DNA of 64,000 bases from Serpentinimonas barnesii. GTDB lineage: Bacteria; Pseudomonadota; Gammaproteobacteria; Burkholderiales; Burkholderiaceae_C. Position 1 is the stretch's first letter; each line of letters opens with the position of its first letter. Positions 11,917 to 22,023 of the stretch are shown here, one piece after another. Below the pieces are notes generated by a model, which was not told the origin of the DNA, made no database searches, and saw only the letters and a list, made by a program, of their open reading frames with translations. The DNA lies in contig NZ_BAWN01000020.1 in NCBI RefSeq assembly GCF_000696225.1, forward strand, positions 31,119 to 95,118. Direction: 5' to 3'. A program made the position numbers and the translations under genes.

Positions 11917-13170
11917 ATGGCTGAAATCAAGAACTACACCCTCAACTTCGGGCCCCAGCACCCGGCCGCGCACGGCGTGCTGCGCCTGGTGCTGGAGCTC
12001 GACGGCGAAGTCGTGCAACGCGCCGACCCGCACATCGGGCTGCTGCACCGCGCCACCGAGAAGCTGGCCGAGCACAAGACCTACATCCAGTCGCTGCCCT
12101 ATATGGACCGGCTCGATTACGTCTCCATGATGTGCAACGAGCACGCCTACTGCCTGGCGATCGAAAAGCTGCTCAACATCTCGGTGCCCATTCGCGCCCA
12201 GTACATCCGCGTGATGTTCAGCGAGATCACGCGCCTGCTGAATCACCTGATGTGGTTGGGCTCGCACGGCAACGACTGCGGCAGCTCCACCATCCTAATC
12301 TACGCCTTTCGCGAGCGCGAAGACCTGTTCGACATGTACGAGGCGGCCTCGGGCGCGCGCATGCACGCAGCCTACTTCCGCCCCGGCGGCGTGTACCGCG
12401 ACTTGCCCGACGCCATGCCCCGGCACGCCGAAAACAAGATCCGCAACGCCCGCGCCACCGCCGACCTGAACCGCAACCGCCAAGGCTCGCTGCTCGACTT
12501 CATCGACGACTTCACGCAGCGCTTTCCGGTCTACCTAGACGAATACCACACCCTCTTAACCGACAACCGCATCTGGAAGCAGCGCACCGTAGGCATAGGC
12601 GTCATCAGCCCCGAGCGCGCGCTCAATATGGGCCTGACCGGCCCCATGCTGCGCGGCTCCGGCATCGCCTGGGACTTGCGCAAAAAGCAGCCCTACGACG
12701 CTTACTCGCTGGTTGATTTCGACGTGCCCGTGGGCAAGACCGGCGACACCTACGACCGCTACCTGGTGCGCATGGAGGAGATGAAGCAGTCCAATCGCAT
12801 CATTAAGCAGTGCGTGGACTGGCTGCGCCAGAACCCCGGGCCAGTGATCACCGACAACCACAAGGTGGCCCCGCCCGCACGCGAAGCCATGAAATCGAGC
12901 ATGGAGGAGCTGATCCACCACTTCAAGCTCTTTACCGAGGGCTTTCACGTGCCCGAAGGCCAGGCTTATGCGGCGGTCGAGCACCCCAAGGGCGAGTTTG
13001 GCATTTACTTGGTGAGCGACGGCGCCAACAAGCCCTACCGCCTCAAAATTCGGGCGCCGGGCTTCCCGCATTTGGCGGCCCTCGATGAAATGGCTCGCGG
13101 TCACATGCTGGCGGACGCGGTGGCCATCATCGGCACCATGGACATCGTGTTTGGAGAGATTGACCGATGA
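11917..13170 (+). CDS. nuoD: NADH-quinone oxidoreductase subunit D
   Basis: The 417-residue protein is the 49-kDa subunit, which with NuoB forms the quinone-binding cavity. It opens with the family segment [20 protein letters not shown] (residues 10-29) and has the conserved [13 protein letters not shown] stretch and the C-terminal [14 protein letters not shown]. It overlaps nuoE by four bases. Confidence 0.97.
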   Translation: MAEIKNYTLNFGPQHPAAHGVLRLVLELDGEVVQRADPHIGLLHRATEKLAEHKTYIQSLPYMDRLDYVSMMCNEHAYCLAIEKLLNISVPIRAQYIRVMFSEITRLLNHLMWLGSHGNDCGSSTILIYAFREREDLFDMYEAASGARMHAAYFRPGGVYRDLPDAMPRHAENKIRNARATADLNRNRQGSLLDFIDDFTQRFPVYLDEYHTLLTDNRIWKQRTVGIGVISPERALNMGLTGPMLRGSGIAWDLRKKQPYDAYSLVDFDVPVGKTGDTYDRYLVRMEEMKQSNRIIKQCVDWLRQNPGPVITDNHKVAPPAREAMKSSMEELIHHFKLFTEGFHVPEGQAYAAVEHPKGEFGIYLVSDGANKPYRLKIRAPGFPHLAALDEMARGHMLADAVAIIGTMDIVFGEIDR

Positions 13171-13694
13171 GCATTGAATCCCCTTCCATGCAGCCCGTGG
13201 CGTTTGGCGCTGCCACCTTGGCGCGTTTTGCACGCGAAGTGGCCAAGTATCCGTCCGATCAAAAGCAATCGGCGGTCATGGCCTGTCTGTCCATCGTGCA
13301 GCAAGAGCAGGGCTGGGTCAGCCCAGCGGCCGAGCAGGGCGTGGCGGACTATCTTGGCATGCCGGTGATGGCGGTGCACGAGGTCACCACTTTCTACAAC
13401 ATGTACAACCAGCAGCCGGTGGGCCGCTTCAAGCTCAACGTCTGCACCAATTTGCCCTGCGCCCTGCGCGACGGCGAACAAGCGCTGCAACACCTGGAGC
13501 GTCGCTTGGGCATCCAGATGGGGCAGACCAGCGCCGATGGCCTGTTCACGCTGCAACAGTCCGAGTGCCTAGGCGCCTGCGCCGACTCGCCGGTGCTGCT
13601 GGTCAACGACCGCCACATGTGCAGCTTCATGAGCAGCGACAAGCTCGACCAGCTCATCGACGGCCTGCGCGCCGCGGCAAAGGAGGAAGCATGA
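13167..13694 (+). CDS. nuoE: NADH-quinone oxidoreductase subunit E
   Basis: NuoE is part of the NADH dehydrogenase module and binds [2Fe-2S] cluster N1a. The 175-residue protein shows the four ligands as Cx4C (VCTNLPC) and Cx3C (ECLGAC). The segment [16 protein letters not shown] is typical of the family. Its start overlaps nuoD and its stop overlaps nuoF (ATGA). Confidence 0.97.
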   Translation: MSIESPSMQPVAFGAATLARFAREVAKYPSDQKQSAVMACLSIVQQEQGWVSPAAEQGVADYLGMPVMAVHEVTTFYNMYNQQPVGRFKLNVCTNLPCALRDGEQALQHLERRLGIQMGQTSADGLFTLQQSECLGACADSPVLLVNDRHMCSFMSSDKLDQLIDGLRAAAKEEA

Positions 13695-15043
13695 ACGTCA
13701 ACCAGGTGCTGGAGCAATTCCAGTCGCGCGGCATCGAGACCTGCTTTCACGATCGCCACATCAGCCCGCAGATGGTCTCGGGCTTGAACGGCAACAACTG
13801 GGGCTTGTCTGACTACGAGGCGCGCGGCGGCTATGCGGCGCTGCGCCAGATCTTGGGGCGCGACGGCGGTGAGGGCATGACGCCCGAGGCCGTCATTGCC
13901 CACGTCAAAGAATCGGCCCTGCGCGGGCGCGGCGGGGCCGGCTTTCCCACCGGCCTCAAGTGGAGCTTCATGCCGCGCCAGTTCCCCGGCCAAAAATACC
14001 TGGTCTGCAACTCCGACGAGGGCGAGCCGGGCACCTGCAAAGACCGCGAGCTCCTGATGCACAACCCGCATCTGGTGATCGAGGGCATGGCCATTGCCGC
14101 CTACGCCATGGGCACCAGCGTGGGCTACAACTACATCCACGGTGAAATTTTCCAAGTTTATGAGCGCTTCGAGGCCGCACTCGAGCAGGCGCGCGCCGCC
14201 GGCTACTTGGGCGAGCGCATCCTGGGCACCGATTTCAGCTTCCAGTTGCACGCGCACCACGGTTTTGGCGCCTACATCTGCGGCGAGGAAACCGCGCTGC
14301 TCGAATCGCTGGAAGGCAAAAAAGGGCAGCCGCGCTTCAAGCCGCCGTTTCCGGCCAGCTTTGGCCTGTATGGCAAGCCGACCACCATCAACAACACCGA
14401 GACCTTTGCCGCTGTGCCGTGGCTGATCCGCCATGGTGGCAAGGCCTACCTCGATTGCGGCCGCCCCAACAACGGCGGCACCAAGATTTTCTCGGTCAGC
14501 GGCGACGTGGAGCGCCCCGGCAACTACGAAGTGCCCATGTGCACCACGTTTTGCACCCTGCTCGAACTGGCCGGCGGCGTGCGCGGTGGGCGCAAGCTCA
14601 AAGCGGTGATTCCGGGTGGATCGTCGTCGCCGGTGCTGCCTGCCGATCTGATCTTGAGTTGCACCATGGACTACGACTCGATCAGCAAGGCCGGCTCCAT
14701 GCTGGGCTCGGGTGCGGTAATCGTGATGGACGAAACCCGCTGCATGGTCAAGGCGCTCAAACGCCTGAGCTATTTTTATATGCACGAGTCCTGCGGCCAG
14801 TGCACGCCCTGCCGCGAGGGCACCGGCTGGCTGTGGCGCATTGTGGACCGCATCGAGCGCGGCGAAGGCCGGCCCGAAGACCTCGCGCTGCTCGACAACG
14901 TGGCTGAAAACATCATGGGCCGCACCATTTGTGCCTTGGGCGACGCGGCAGCGATGCCGGTGCGCGGCATGATCAAGCACTTCCGGCACGAGTTCGAGCA
15001 CTACATCGAACACAAGACCGGCATGGTTGCGGCCTCCGTTTGA
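13691..15043 (+). CDS. nuoF: NADH-quinone oxidoreductase subunit F
   Basis: NuoF binds NADH, FMN and [4Fe-4S] cluster N3. The 450-residue protein has the glycine-rich nucleotide segment [15 protein letters not shown], the FMN-site stretch [15 protein letters not shown], and the cluster motif [13 protein letters not shown] near residue 365. The start ATG overlaps the nuoE stop and is preceded by a strong AGGAGGA. It is followed by the tandem 82-bp repeat rather than directly by nuoG. Confidence 0.97.
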   Translation: MNVNQVLEQFQSRGIETCFHDRHISPQMVSGLNGNNWGLSDYEARGGYAALRQILGRDGGEGMTPEAVIAHVKESALRGRGGAGFPTGLKWSFMPRQFPGQKYLVCNSDEGEPGTCKDRELLMHNPHLVIEGMAIAAYAMGTSVGYNYIHGEIFQVYERFEAALEQARAAGYLGERILGTDFSFQLHAHHGFGAYICGEETALLESLEGKKGQPRFKPPFPASFGLYGKPTTINNTETFAAVPWLIRHGGKAYLDCGRPNNGGTKIFSVSGDVERPGNYEVPMCTTFCTLLELAGGVRGGRKLKAVIPGGSSSPVLPADLILSCTMDYDSISKAGSMLGSGAVIVMDETRCMVKALKRLSYFYMHESCGQCTPCREGTGWLWRIVDRIERGEGRPEDLALLDNVAENIMGRTICALGDAAAMPVRGMIKHFRHEFEHYIEHKTGMVAASV

Positions 15044-15047
15044 GACT

Positions 15048-15213
15048 ATGTTCACCCCCACGCTCACTAATCGTTCGCTGCCCCCCGAGGGGGCGCTCGC
15101 CTTCCTTGGGGCGGCCCGGCGAAAGGCTCGCATGTTCACCCCCACGCTCACTAATCGTTCGCTGCCCCCCGAGGGGGCGCTCGCCTTCCTTGGGGCGGCC
15201 CGGCGAAAGGCTC
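15048..15213 (+). repeat. Tandem direct repeat, two identical 82-bp copies (84-bp period) between nuoF and nuoG
   Basis: Bases 15048-15129 and 15132-15213 are identical. Each unit starts ATGTTCACCCCCACGCTCAC and contains the palindrome-rich core GCCCCCCGAGGGGGC, then ends CGGCGAAAGGCTC. The period is a multiple of three, so a short frame starting at 15048 reads through both units and stops at 15222-15224, overlapping the nuoG start. The AAAGG at the end of the second copy (15206-15210) is the apparent ribosome site of nuoG. The unit resembles dispersed intergenic repeats I associate with Comamonadaceae genomes; no other copy is in this window. Confidence 0.9.
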
Positions 15214-15216
15214 ATC

Positions 15217-17370
15217 ATGCTTGAAATAGAACTCGACGGCAAAAAGGTGGAGGTGCCACCGGGCAGCATGATCATGCATGCGGCCGAGAAGGCGGGCCAG
15301 ACCATCCCGCATTTCTGCTACCACAAAAAGCTCTCCATCGCCGCCAACTGCCGCATGTGCCTGGTGGAAGTGGAAAAAGCGCCCAAGCCCATGCCGGCTT
15401 GCGCCACCCCGGTGACGCAGGGCATGATCGTGCGCACGCGCAGCGAAAAAGCCATCAAGGCGCAGCAGTCGGTGATGGAGTTTTTGCTCATCAACCACCC
15501 GCTCGATTGCCCGATCTGCGACCAAGGCGGCGAGTGCCAGTTGCAGGACTTGGCCGTGGGCTACGGCGCCGGCCAGTCGCGCTACCAAGAGGAAAAGCGC
15601 GTGGTGGCGCACAAAGAGGTGGGCCCGCTGATTTCCATGGAGGAAATGAGCCGCTGCATCCACTGCACCCGCTGCGTGCGCTTTGGGCAAGAGATCGCCG
15701 GCCAGATGGAGCTGGGCATGAGCCACCGCGGCGAGCACGCCGAGATCGAAACCTTCGTCGGCCAGACGGTGGACTCCGAACTCTCGGGCAATATGATCGA
15801 CATCTGCCCGGTGGGCGCGCTCACCAGCAAGCCCTTTCGCTACCAGGCCCGCACCTGGGAGCTGTCGCGGCGCAAGAGCATCAGCCCGCACGACTCCACC
15901 GGCGCCAACCTGATCGTGCAGGTTAAAAACCACCGCGTGCTGCGCGTGGTGCCGCTGGAAAACGAGGCCGTCAACGAGTGCTGGATTGCCGACCGCGACC
16001 GCTTCAGCTACGAAGCCCTCAACTCCGACGAGCGCCTGACGCAGCCCATGCTCAAGCAAGGCGGGCAGTGGCGCAGCGTCGATTGGCAAACCGCGCTCGA
16101 ATACGTGGCCAATGGCCTGCAACAGATCAAGACCGATCACGGTGCCGCAGCGATTGCTGCCGTGGCCAGCCCGCACTGCACCGTGGAAGAGCTGCACCTG
16201 GCTGGCGCGCTGCTGCGCGGCTTGGGCAGCCAGAGCATCGACACGCGCTTGCGCGCCGCCGACTACACCAACGCCGCCCCTGTGGGCGCGGCGCGCTGGC
16301 TCGGGCTGCCGATCGCCGAACTCTCTACGCTCGAGCGCGTGCTGGTGATCGGCTCCAATCTGCGCAAAGACCACCCGCTGCTGGCGCAGCGCATCCGCCA
16401 AGCGCAGCGCCGCGGGGCCCAGGTGAGCGCCTTGGTGGCCGAGACCCCGGACTGGGCGCTGCCGCTGGCGCACACGCTGGTGGCCGATCCAGGCCGCTGG
16501 CCGCTGGAGTTGGCCGGTATTGCCGCGGCCGTGGCGCAAGCGCAGGGCATTGCTTCGCCGGTGCCCGATGCCGTTGCGGTGAACGAACGCGCTCGCGCCA
16601 TCGCTGCCTCGTTGTTGGGCGGCGAGCGCAAGGCGCTGTTGCTGGGCAACGCTGCTGCGCACCACGAGCAGGCCTCCAGCCTGTTGGCGCTGGCGCAGTG
16701 GATCGCCCAACGCACGGGCGCGCGCTGGGGCTTCTTGAGCGAAGCCGCCAACACCGTGGGCGCGCAACTGGTGCAGGCGCTGCCTGGTGCCGGTGGCCTC
16801 AACGCCACCCAAATTTTGAGCGGTGCCGCCAAAGCGGTGCTGTTGCTCAACGCCGAAGTCGGGCTCGACACGGCGGTGTGTGGCAAAGGGCTGGCGCAGG
16901 CGCAGATGGTCGTGAGCCTGAGCCCCTTCAAGGCCAACCTCGAACACTGCGACGTGCTGCTGCCCATCGCCCCCTTCACCGAGACCTCGGGCAGCTTCGT
17001 CAACGCCGAAGGGCGCTTGCAGAGCTTTCATGCCGTGGTGCGGCCGCTGGGCGAAGCGCGCCCGGCCTGGAAGGTGCTGCGCGTGCTGGGCCAACTGCTG
17101 GGCCTGCCCGGTTTCGATGCCGAGAGCTCGCAAGCCGTGCTGGCGCAAGCCCTGCCCGGTGTGGCCAGCGGCCAGTTCGTACCCGCCGAGCGGCTCGACA
17201 ACCGCAGCCAGGCCGCCATCGAGCTCACGGTGGGCAGCGCCACGCCCTGCGTGGCCTCGATCTACCAGCTTGATAGCCTGGTGCGCCGCGCCCCTTCGCT
17301 GCAGCAAACCGCCGACGCCCGTGCGGCCTGCACCGCCGCCAACGCCCACCAGACCGGAGACTGCGCATGA
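15217..17370 (+). CDS. nuoG: NADH-quinone oxidoreductase subunit G
   Basis: The 717-residue protein carries several iron-sulfur clusters of the peripheral arm. An N-terminal [2Fe-2S] ferredoxin domain has [15 protein letters not shown] and a later ACATPV cysteine. The His-Cys3 [4Fe-4S] site is [14 protein letters not shown], and another 4Fe-4S site is [12 protein letters not shown] with a distal CPVGAL. The rest is a molybdopterin-oxidoreductase-like fold without cofactor. I start at ATG 15217, six bases after AAAGG supplied by the repeat. Upstream in-frame starts would include the repeat and are less likely. It overlaps nuoH by four bases. Confidence 0.95.
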   Translation: MLEIELDGKKVEVPPGSMIMHAAEKAGQTIPHFCYHKKLSIAANCRMCLVEVEKAPKPMPACATPVTQGMIVRTRSEKAIKAQQSVMEFLLINHPLDCPICDQGGECQLQDLAVGYGAGQSRYQEEKRVVAHKEVGPLISMEEMSRCIHCTRCVRFGQEIAGQMELGMSHRGEHAEIETFVGQTVDSELSGNMIDICPVGALTSKPFRYQARTWELSRRKSISPHDSTGANLIVQVKNHRVLRVVPLENEAVNECWIADRDRFSYEALNSDERLTQPMLKQGGQWRSVDWQTALEYVANGLQQIKTDHGAAAIAAVASPHCTVEELHLAGALLRGLGSQSIDTRLRAADYTNAAPVGAARWLGLPIAELSTLERVLVIGSNLRKDHPLLAQRIRQAQRRGAQVSALVAETPDWALPLAHTLVADPGRWPLELAGIAAAVAQAQGIASPVPDAVAVNERARAIAASLLGGERKALLLGNAAAHHEQASSLLALAQWIAQRTGARWGFLSEAANTVGAQLVQALPGAGGLNATQILSGAAKAVLLLNAEVGLDTAVCGKGLAQAQMVVSLSPFKANLEHCDVLLPIAPFTETSGSFVNAEGRLQSFHAVVRPLGEARPAWKVLRVLGQLLGLPGFDAESSQAVLAQALPGVASGQFVPAERLDNRSQAAIELTVGSATPCVASIYQLDSLVRRAPSLQQTADARAACTAANAHQTGDCA

Positions 17371-18443
17371 TCGACGCCCTCTACTACGGCGGCCTGAACC
17401 TGGTCGCAGCCGCCTGGTGGCAAGAAGCCGCCTGGCCGGTGCTGTGGGCCCTGATCAAGATCATGGTCATCGTGGCACCCCTCATGGGCGCGGTCGCCTA
17501 CCTCACGCTGTGGGAGCGGCGCCTGATCGGCTTCATGCAGGTGCGGCTGGGGCCAAACCGCGTCGGGCCGCAAGGTTTGCTGCAACCCATCGCCGACGCC
17601 TTCAAGCTGCTCACCAAAGAGCTCATCACCCCCACGGCGGCCAGCCCGGGCCTGTTCTGGATCGCCCCCATGCTGGCCATCATGCCGGCGCTGGCGGCTT
17701 GGGCCGTGATTCCCTTCGGCCCCGAAGCGGTGCTGGCCAACGTCAACGCCGGCTTGTTGCTGCTGCTGGCCATCACCTCGATCGAGGTTTACGGCGTGAT
17801 CATCGCCGGCTGGGCCGCCAACTCCAAATACGCCTTCTTGGGCGCGCTGCGCGCCTCGGCGCAGATGGTGAGCTACGAAATCGCCATCGGTTTTTGCTTC
17901 CTGGTGGTGGTCATGACCGCCGGCAGTCTGCAACTGGGCGAAATCGTCGCTTCGCAGCAGCAGGGCATGTTTGCCGACATGGGGCTCAACTTCCTGTCCT
18001 GGAACTGGTTGCCACTGCTGCCGATCTTCCTCGTCTTCCTCATTTCGGGCGTGGCCGAAACCAACCGCCACCCCTTTGACGTGGTCGAGGGCGAGGCCGA
18101 GATCGTGGCCGGGCACATGGTCGAATACTCGGGCATGCGCTTTGCCATCTTCTTCTTGGCCGAATACGCCAGCATGTGGCTGATCTCGATCCTGGCGGTG
18201 CTGATGTTCTTGGGCGGCTGGTCGGCCCCGATCGCGGCGCTGGACTTCATCCCCGGCTGGATCTGGCTGGCGCTCAAGACCTTCTTCGTGGTCTCGCTGT
18301 TCATCTGGATACGCGCCACCTTCCCCCGTTTCCGCTACGACCAGATCATGCGTCTGGGCTGGAAGATTTTCATCCCCGTCACGCTGATTTGGCTGGTGGT
18401 GGTCGCCGTCTGGATGCAGACGCCGTGGAACATCTGGGATTAA
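17367..18443 (+). CDS. nuoH: NADH-quinone oxidoreductase subunit H
   Basis: NuoH is the membrane subunit that connects the peripheral arm to the proton-pumping arm and forms part of the quinone tunnel. The 358-residue protein has about eight hydrophobic segments and the conserved loops [19 protein letters not shown] and [16 protein letters not shown], rich in the acidic residues thought to couple electron and proton movement. It overlaps nuoG and lies 13 bases before nuoI. Confidence 0.97.
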   Translation: MIDALYYGGLNLVAAAWWQEAAWPVLWALIKIMVIVAPLMGAVAYLTLWERRLIGFMQVRLGPNRVGPQGLLQPIADAFKLLTKELITPTAASPGLFWIAPMLAIMPALAAWAVIPFGPEAVLANVNAGLLLLLAITSIEVYGVIIAGWAANSKYAFLGALRASAQMVSYEIAIGFCFLVVVMTAGSLQLGEIVASQQQGMFADMGLNFLSWNWLPLLPIFLVFLISGVAETNRHPFDVVEGEAEIVAGHMVEYSGMRFAIFFLAEYASMWLISILAVLMFLGGWSAPIAALDFIPGWIWLALKTFFVVSLFIWIRATFPRFRYDQIMRLGWKIFIPVTLIWLVVVAVWMQTPWNIWD

Positions 18444-18456
18444 GAGGAGCACTTGC

Positions 18457-18966
18457 ATGTCTGCCACCGCCGTTGCACCTTTCTCGCTGAAAGACTTTCT
18501 CAAGAGCTTCCTGCTCGTCGAGCTGTTCAAGGGCATGGCCCTGACCGGCCGCTACGCCTTTAGGCCCAAGGTCACGCTGCAATATCCGGAAGAAAAAACC
18601 CCGCTCTCGCCGCGTTTTCGCGGCCTGCACGCGCAACGCCGCTACGAAGATGGCGAGGAGCGCTGCATTGCCTGCAAGCTGTGCGAAGCGGTGTGTCCGG
18701 CCATGGCCATCACCATCGAGGCGGCCGAGCGCGACGATGGCACGCGGCGCACCACGCGCTACGACATCGACCTCACCAAGTGCATCTTCTGCGGCTTTTG
18801 CGAAGAGGCCTGCCCGGTCGATGCCATTGTGGAAACCCACATCCTCGAATACCACGGCGAAAAGCGCGGCGACCTGTACTTCACCAAAGAGATGCTGCTG
18901 GCCGTAGGCGACCGCTACGAAAAAGAGATCGCCGCCGCCCGTGCGGCCGATGCGCCCTACCGCTGA
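18457..18966 (+). CDS. nuoI: NADH-quinone oxidoreductase subunit I
   Basis: The 169-residue protein is the 8Fe ferredoxin-like subunit carrying clusters N6a and N6b. The two CxxCxxCxxxCP motifs are [16 protein letters not shown] and [16 protein letters not shown]. The N-terminal region [18 protein letters not shown] is an amphipathic membrane-contact helix. Position and length are as expected. Confidence 0.97.
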   Translation: MSATAVAPFSLKDFLKSFLLVELFKGMALTGRYAFRPKVTLQYPEEKTPLSPRFRGLHAQRRYEDGEERCIACKLCEAVCPAMAITIEAAERDDGTRRTTRYDIDLTKCIFCGFCEEACPVDAIVETHILEYHGEKRGDLYFTKEMLLAVGDRYEKEIAAARAADAPYR

Positions 18967-18996
18967 CCCAGACCGCTCAACCAGGCAGAACACGAT

Positions 18997-19653
18997 ATGG
19001 ATTTTCAAGCGGGATTTTTCTACGCCTTTGCGGCGGTGCTGCTGTTTGCCGCCTTCAAGGTGATTACGGCGCGCAACGCGGTGCACGCGGTGCTGTACCT
19101 GATGCTGGCCTTCGCGCAGGCGGCAGCGATCTTTTTGCTGCTCAAGGCCGAGTTTCTGGCCATCACGCTGGTGCTGGTCTATCTGGGCGCGGTGATGGTG
19201 CTGTTTTTGTTCGTCGTCATGATGATGGACATCGACATCGAGGCCATGCGCAAGGGCTTTTGGCGCCACTTCCCCATCACGGCGCTGCTGGGGCTTGTGG
19301 TTAGTGCACAGTTGATTGTGGTGCTGTGGTTTGGTTTCCCCGAGATGATGGTGGACCCGCAGGTGCTCACGCGCGGCATGCACGCGCCAGGGCATGAGAA
19401 CACGCTCGAGCTCGGCCTGTTGCTCTATTCCGCCTACCTGTACCCGGTGCAGATTGCCGGCGTGATTTTGCTTGTCGGCATGATTGCCGCCATCGCGCTG
19501 GTGCTGCGCGAGCGCAAAGACAGCAAGGCCATCGATGCCGGCGTGCAGGTGCGCGTCAAGGCCGCCGACCGCTTGCAGGTGCTAAACATAGCGCCCACGC
19601 CCAAGCCCGGTGCGGCGCCGCCGCCAGCCAAGGCCGAGGAGGGCCAGCCATGA
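18997..19653 (+). CDS. nuoJ: NADH-quinone oxidoreductase subunit J
   Basis: The 218-residue membrane subunit has five hydrophobic segments in its first 175 residues, including the conserved third helix [20 protein letters not shown]. The tail from about 180 is a Pro/Ala/Lys-rich cytoplasmic extension ([17 protein letters not shown]). It overlaps nuoK by four bases. Confidence 0.96.
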   Translation: MDFQAGFFYAFAAVLLFAAFKVITARNAVHAVLYLMLAFAQAAAIFLLLKAEFLAITLVLVYLGAVMVLFLFVVMMMDIDIEAMRKGFWRHFPITALLGLVVSAQLIVVLWFGFPEMMVDPQVLTRGMHAPGHENTLELGLLLYSAYLYPVQIAGVILLVGMIAAIALVLRERKDSKAIDAGVQVRVKAADRLQVLNIAPTPKPGAAPPPAKAEEGQP

Positions 19654-19964
19654 TGACCACGCTCACCCTAGGGCATTTCCTCTCGCTCGGGGCGCTGCTG
19701 TTTGCGCTCTCGGTGGTGGGGATATTCCTAAACCGGCGCAACCTGATCGTGCTGCTGATGTGCATCGAGCTGATGCTGCTGGCGGTCAACATCAACTTCG
19801 TCGCCTTTGCCTACTTCCACGGCGATCTGCACGGGCAGGTCTTCGTGTTCTTCATCCTCACCGTGGCGGCGGCCGAATCGGCCATCGGGTTGGCGATTTT
19901 GGTGCTGTTGTTCCGCAACCGCCAATCGATCCGCGTCGATGAGCTCAACGCGCTCAAGGGCTGA
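19650..19964 (+). CDS. nuoK: NADH-quinone oxidoreductase subunit K
   Basis: The 104-residue protein is an antiporter-like membrane subunit with three hydrophobic helices. It contains the conserved glutamates of the family in [17 protein letters not shown] and [13 protein letters not shown], which lie on the proton path in complex I. It starts inside the end of nuoJ. Confidence 0.97.
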   Translation: MMTTLTLGHFLSLGALLFALSVVGIFLNRRNLIVLLMCIELMLLAVNINFVAFAYFHGDLHGQVFVFFILTVAAAESAIGLAILVLLFRNRQSIRVDELNALKG

Positions 19965-19988
19965 CAGGCCACAAGGACAGTCACAAGC

Positions 19989-22010
19989 ATGAGTACTACC
20001 CTTTCTGCAAGCACGCTGCTGGCGGTGCCGCTGGCGCCCTTGATCGGCGCGGTGCTGGTCGGCATCTTTGGCACCCGTTTGGGCGACAACTGGTTCGGGC
20101 GCCGCCTGTGCCACACCATCGCCATTTTGGGCGTGCTGGTTTCCTTCATTTTGTCGCTCTCGGTGCTGCTCGACGTGATCGACGGCGCGCGCTTCAACGA
20201 CTCGATCTACGAGTGGATGGTGATCGGTGGCCTGACGATGGAGATCGGCTTCATGGTCGATGGCCTGACGGCGATGATGATGGTCGTCGTCACCTTCGTC
20301 TCGCTCATGGTGCACCTCTACACCATCGGCTACATGGAGGAAGACGAAGGCTACAACCGCTTCTTCGCCTACATCTCGCTCTTTACCTTCTCGATGCTCA
20401 TGCTGGTCATGAGCAACAACCTGCTGCAACTGTTTTTCGCCTGGGAGGCGGTGGGGCTGGTGTCGTACCTGCTGATTGGCTTCTGGTACAAGCGCCCGAC
20501 GGCAATTTTCGCCAACATGAAGGCCTTTTTGGTCAACCGCGTGGGCGACTTGGGCTTCATCCTCGGCATTGCGCTCATCGCCGCCTACACCGGCAGCCTG
20601 AACTACACCGAGATCTTTGCCAAACTGCCCGAACTGGCGACGATCGAGTTCCCCTGGTACATCCTGGGCCAGGAGTCGCTGCTGGTCACCGTGATCGCCA
20701 TCTGCCTGTTCATCGGCGCCATGGGCAAGTCGGCCCAGTTTCCCTTGCACGTCTGGCTGCCGGACTCGATGGAAGGCCCGACCCCGATCTCGGCCCTGAT
20801 CCACGCCGCCACCATGGTGACGGCCGGCATCTTCATGGTCGCACGCATGTCGCCGGTGTTTGAGTTGTCGGATGCGGCACTCAACTTCATCCTCATCATC
20901 GGGGCCATCACGGCACTGTTCATGGGCTTCTTGGGCATGGTGCAAAACGACATCAAGCGCGTGGTGGCCTACTCCACCTTGTCGCAACTGGGCTATATGA
21001 CGGTGGCGCTGGGCGCCTCGGCCTACTCGGTGGCGCTGTTTCACCTCATGACGCACGCCTTTTTCAAGGCGCTGCTGTTCCTGGCGGCGGGTTCGGTGAT
21101 CATGGGCCTGCACCACAACCAGGACATGCGCTGGATGGGCGGCTTGCGCAAGTACATGCCCATCACTTGGATCACGGCGCTGCTGGGTACGCTGGCGCTG
21201 GTCGGGATGCCGCTGTTTTCCGGCTACTACTCCAAAGAGGCGATCAAGCTCTCGGCCGAGTTCAGCACCCTGCCTGCGGCCACCTTTGCCTACTACGCCT
21301 TGCTGGCGGGCGTGTTCGTGACCTCGTTCTACTCGTTCCGGCTCTACTTCATGGTCTTTCACGGCCCCGAGCGCTACCACCTGAACCCGGATGCGCACCA
21401 CGACGGCCACGACGATCACCACGGCCACGACGCCAAACCGCACGAATCGCCCTGGGTGGTGACGGTGCCGCTGCTGCTGCTGGCCGTGCCCTCGGTGGTG
21501 ATCGGCTACCTGACCATCGGCCCGATGCTGTTTGGCGACTTTTTGGCCGACGCCGTGCACGTCAACCACGCCCTGCACCCGGCCATGACCGAGCTGGCGG
21601 CGCTCTACCACGGCCCCATCGCCTTTGCCCTCAAAGCCTTTAGCTCCATCGGGCTCTATCTGGCGATTGCCGGGGCCTTGCTGGCCTGGTATTTGTACCT
21701 GCACAACCCGAAGCTCGCGCCCGTGATTGCGCACAAGCTGCGCCCGCTGGTGGTGCTGCTGGAAAACAAGTACTACCTCGACTGGTTCAATGAAAACGTG
21801 ATCGCCCGCGCCACCATGGCGCTCGGCAGCGGGCTCTGGAAGGGCGGCGACCGCGGCCTGATCGAAGCCGGGGTGGTGAATATGAGCTGGAAGCTGGTGG
21901 GCCGCGTGGCGGCGGTGGTGCGCCAGGCGCAGACCGGCTACCTTTACCACTATGCCTTTGTGATGATCGTGGGTGTGCTCGCGCTCATGACCTACTTCGT
22001 CTGGCGCTAA
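19989..22010 (+). CDS. nuoL: NADH-quinone oxidoreductase subunit L
   Basis: NuoL is the distal proton-pumping subunit, related to Mrp antiporters. The 673-residue protein has about 16 hydrophobic segments, the conserved FFAWEAVGLVSYLLIGFW and HAATMVTAGIFMVAR stretches, and a long C-terminal region that includes the lateral helix. A His/Asp-rich loop (HHDGHDDHHGHD, about residues 473-484) interrupts the later part, as in many betaproteobacterial NuoL. Confidence 0.97.
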   Translation: MSTTLSASTLLAVPLAPLIGAVLVGIFGTRLGDNWFGRRLCHTIAILGVLVSFILSLSVLLDVIDGARFNDSIYEWMVIGGLTMEIGFMVDGLTAMMMVVVTFVSLMVHLYTIGYMEEDEGYNRFFAYISLFTFSMLMLVMSNNLLQLFFAWEAVGLVSYLLIGFWYKRPTAIFANMKAFLVNRVGDLGFILGIALIAAYTGSLNYTEIFAKLPELATIEFPWYILGQESLLVTVIAICLFIGAMGKSAQFPLHVWLPDSMEGPTPISALIHAATMVTAGIFMVARMSPVFELSDAALNFILIIGAITALFMGFLGMVQNDIKRVVAYSTLSQLGYMTVALGASAYSVALFHLMTHAFFKALLFLAAGSVIMGLHHNQDMRWMGGLRKYMPITWITALLGTLALVGMPLFSGYYSKEAIKLSAEFSTLPAATFAYYALLAGVFVTSFYSFRLYFMVFHGPERYHLNPDAHHDGHDDHHGHDAKPHESPWVVTVPLLLLAVPSVVIGYLTIGPMLFGDFLADAVHVNHALHPAMTELAALYHGPIAFALKAFSSIGLYLAIAGALLAWYLYLHNPKLAPVIAHKLRPLVVLLENKYYLDWFNENVIARATMALGSGLWKGGDRGLIEAGVVNMSWKLVGRVAAVVRQAQTGYLYHYAFVMIVGVLALMTYFVWR

Positions 22011-22023
22011 GGAGAATAAGAAC

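Noticed and set aside
15048..15224. Short frame made of the two repeat units as a real gene
   Set aside because: Its sequence is only the repeat and its homology cannot be judged. I kept it as an observation on the repeat, not as a CDS.
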